This document shows positions 20,101-20,170 of a DNA stretch of 20,170 nt, piece by piece. A program made the translations under genes and the position numbers. The stretch's first letter is position 1, and each line of letters opens with the position of its first letter. Source of the DNA: a virus; the IMG/VR virus record IMGVR_UViG_3300030388_001233, positions 1 through 20,170 of that record, one strand, 5' to 3'. The notes under the pieces were generated by a model that saw nothing but the letters and a program-made list of their open reading frames with translations, was not told the origin of the DNA and searched no databases.

Positions 20101-20118
20101 TGTGCCAAAAATGTGCCA
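20101..20118. repeat. TGTGCCA direct repeat near integrase start
   Basis: TGTGCCA occurs at 20101-20107 and again at 20112-20118, an 11-base period that places both copies on the same face of the helix. The position just upstream of int suggests integrase arm-type or autoregulatory sites. Similar repeats precede other integrase genes in my memory, but this was not checked. Confidence 0.45.
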
Positions 20119-20128
20119 CTGGCTAGGG

Positions 20129-20156
20129 AGTGTACCGTAAGTAACTGATTTATCAA
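20129..20156 (-). promoter_or_regulatory. int: Candidate integrase promoter
   Basis: On the minus strand TTGATA (20151-20156), 16 bases, then TACACT (20129-20134). The spacing is acceptable and both boxes are fair matches. The TGTGCCA repeats lie between this promoter and the integrase start, where a bound protein could block transcription. Confidence 0.4.
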
Positions 20157-20170
20157 CTACTTTATTGTAT

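Overview
The window looks like the early and lysogeny-control half of a temperate tailed-phage genome or prophage. It carries a tyrosine integrase, an excisionase-type helix-turn-helix gene, an XRE-family repressor, a complete replication set, and many tiny overlapping genes, all on the + strand except the integrase. No capsid, tail, terminase or lysis gene was recognised, and no tRNA, rRNA, insertion sequence or CRISPR array was seen. The host cannot be named. The moderate GC content and the phage-borne CsrA suggest a gammaproteobacterium, which is inference.

Layout. 1-950 holds one unrecognised gene ending in a clear intrinsic terminator. 1030-1723 holds a small helix-turn-helix gene with repeated CACCACG boxes around its start and two small acidic or cysteine-containing proteins. 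1801-5022 is the most striking block. It encodes a 70-residue beta-grasp ubiquitin-like protein, a 473-residue protein with an E2-like HPH-x7-Cys active site, a ThiF/E1-like adenylating enzyme and a JAB/JAMM isopeptidase. A DUF6876-like gene follows directly. Together they look like a compact phage-borne ubiquitin-like conjugation and deconjugation cassette. 5383-8001 is a tightly packed run of about eleven small genes, most joined by a repeated junction (GAGGAYGAATCATGA) that serves as ribosome binding site, C-terminal -EDES codons, and overlapping stop and start.

8061-17471 is the replication block: a DUF3310 protein, a family A DNA polymerase with a DEDDy exonuclease, CsrA, a primase/SF3 helicase fusion, a Cas4/RecB-like nuclease with four cysteines, small membrane proteins, a DEAD/SNF2-type helicase, and a conserved pair of phage proteins that may handle single-stranded DNA. 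17569-20170 is the lysogeny and recombination end: a VRR-NUC-type nuclease overlapping an XRE repressor, the excisionase-type gene, a 21-codon ORF and the converging integrase.

Regulation. A 17-bp near-palindrome, consensus TATTAGYAATRCTAATA, occurs at seven intergenic positions in front of the replication, repressor and excisionase units. At two sites it fills the spacer of a TTGANN-N17-TAATAT promoter. It is probably the operator of one regulator, most likely the XRE protein at 17972-18568. The ubiquitin-like block lacks this operator. Instead it has a perfect 14-bp inverted repeat between the ubiquitin-like gene and the E2-like gene. No stretch longer than 300 bases lacks a gene.
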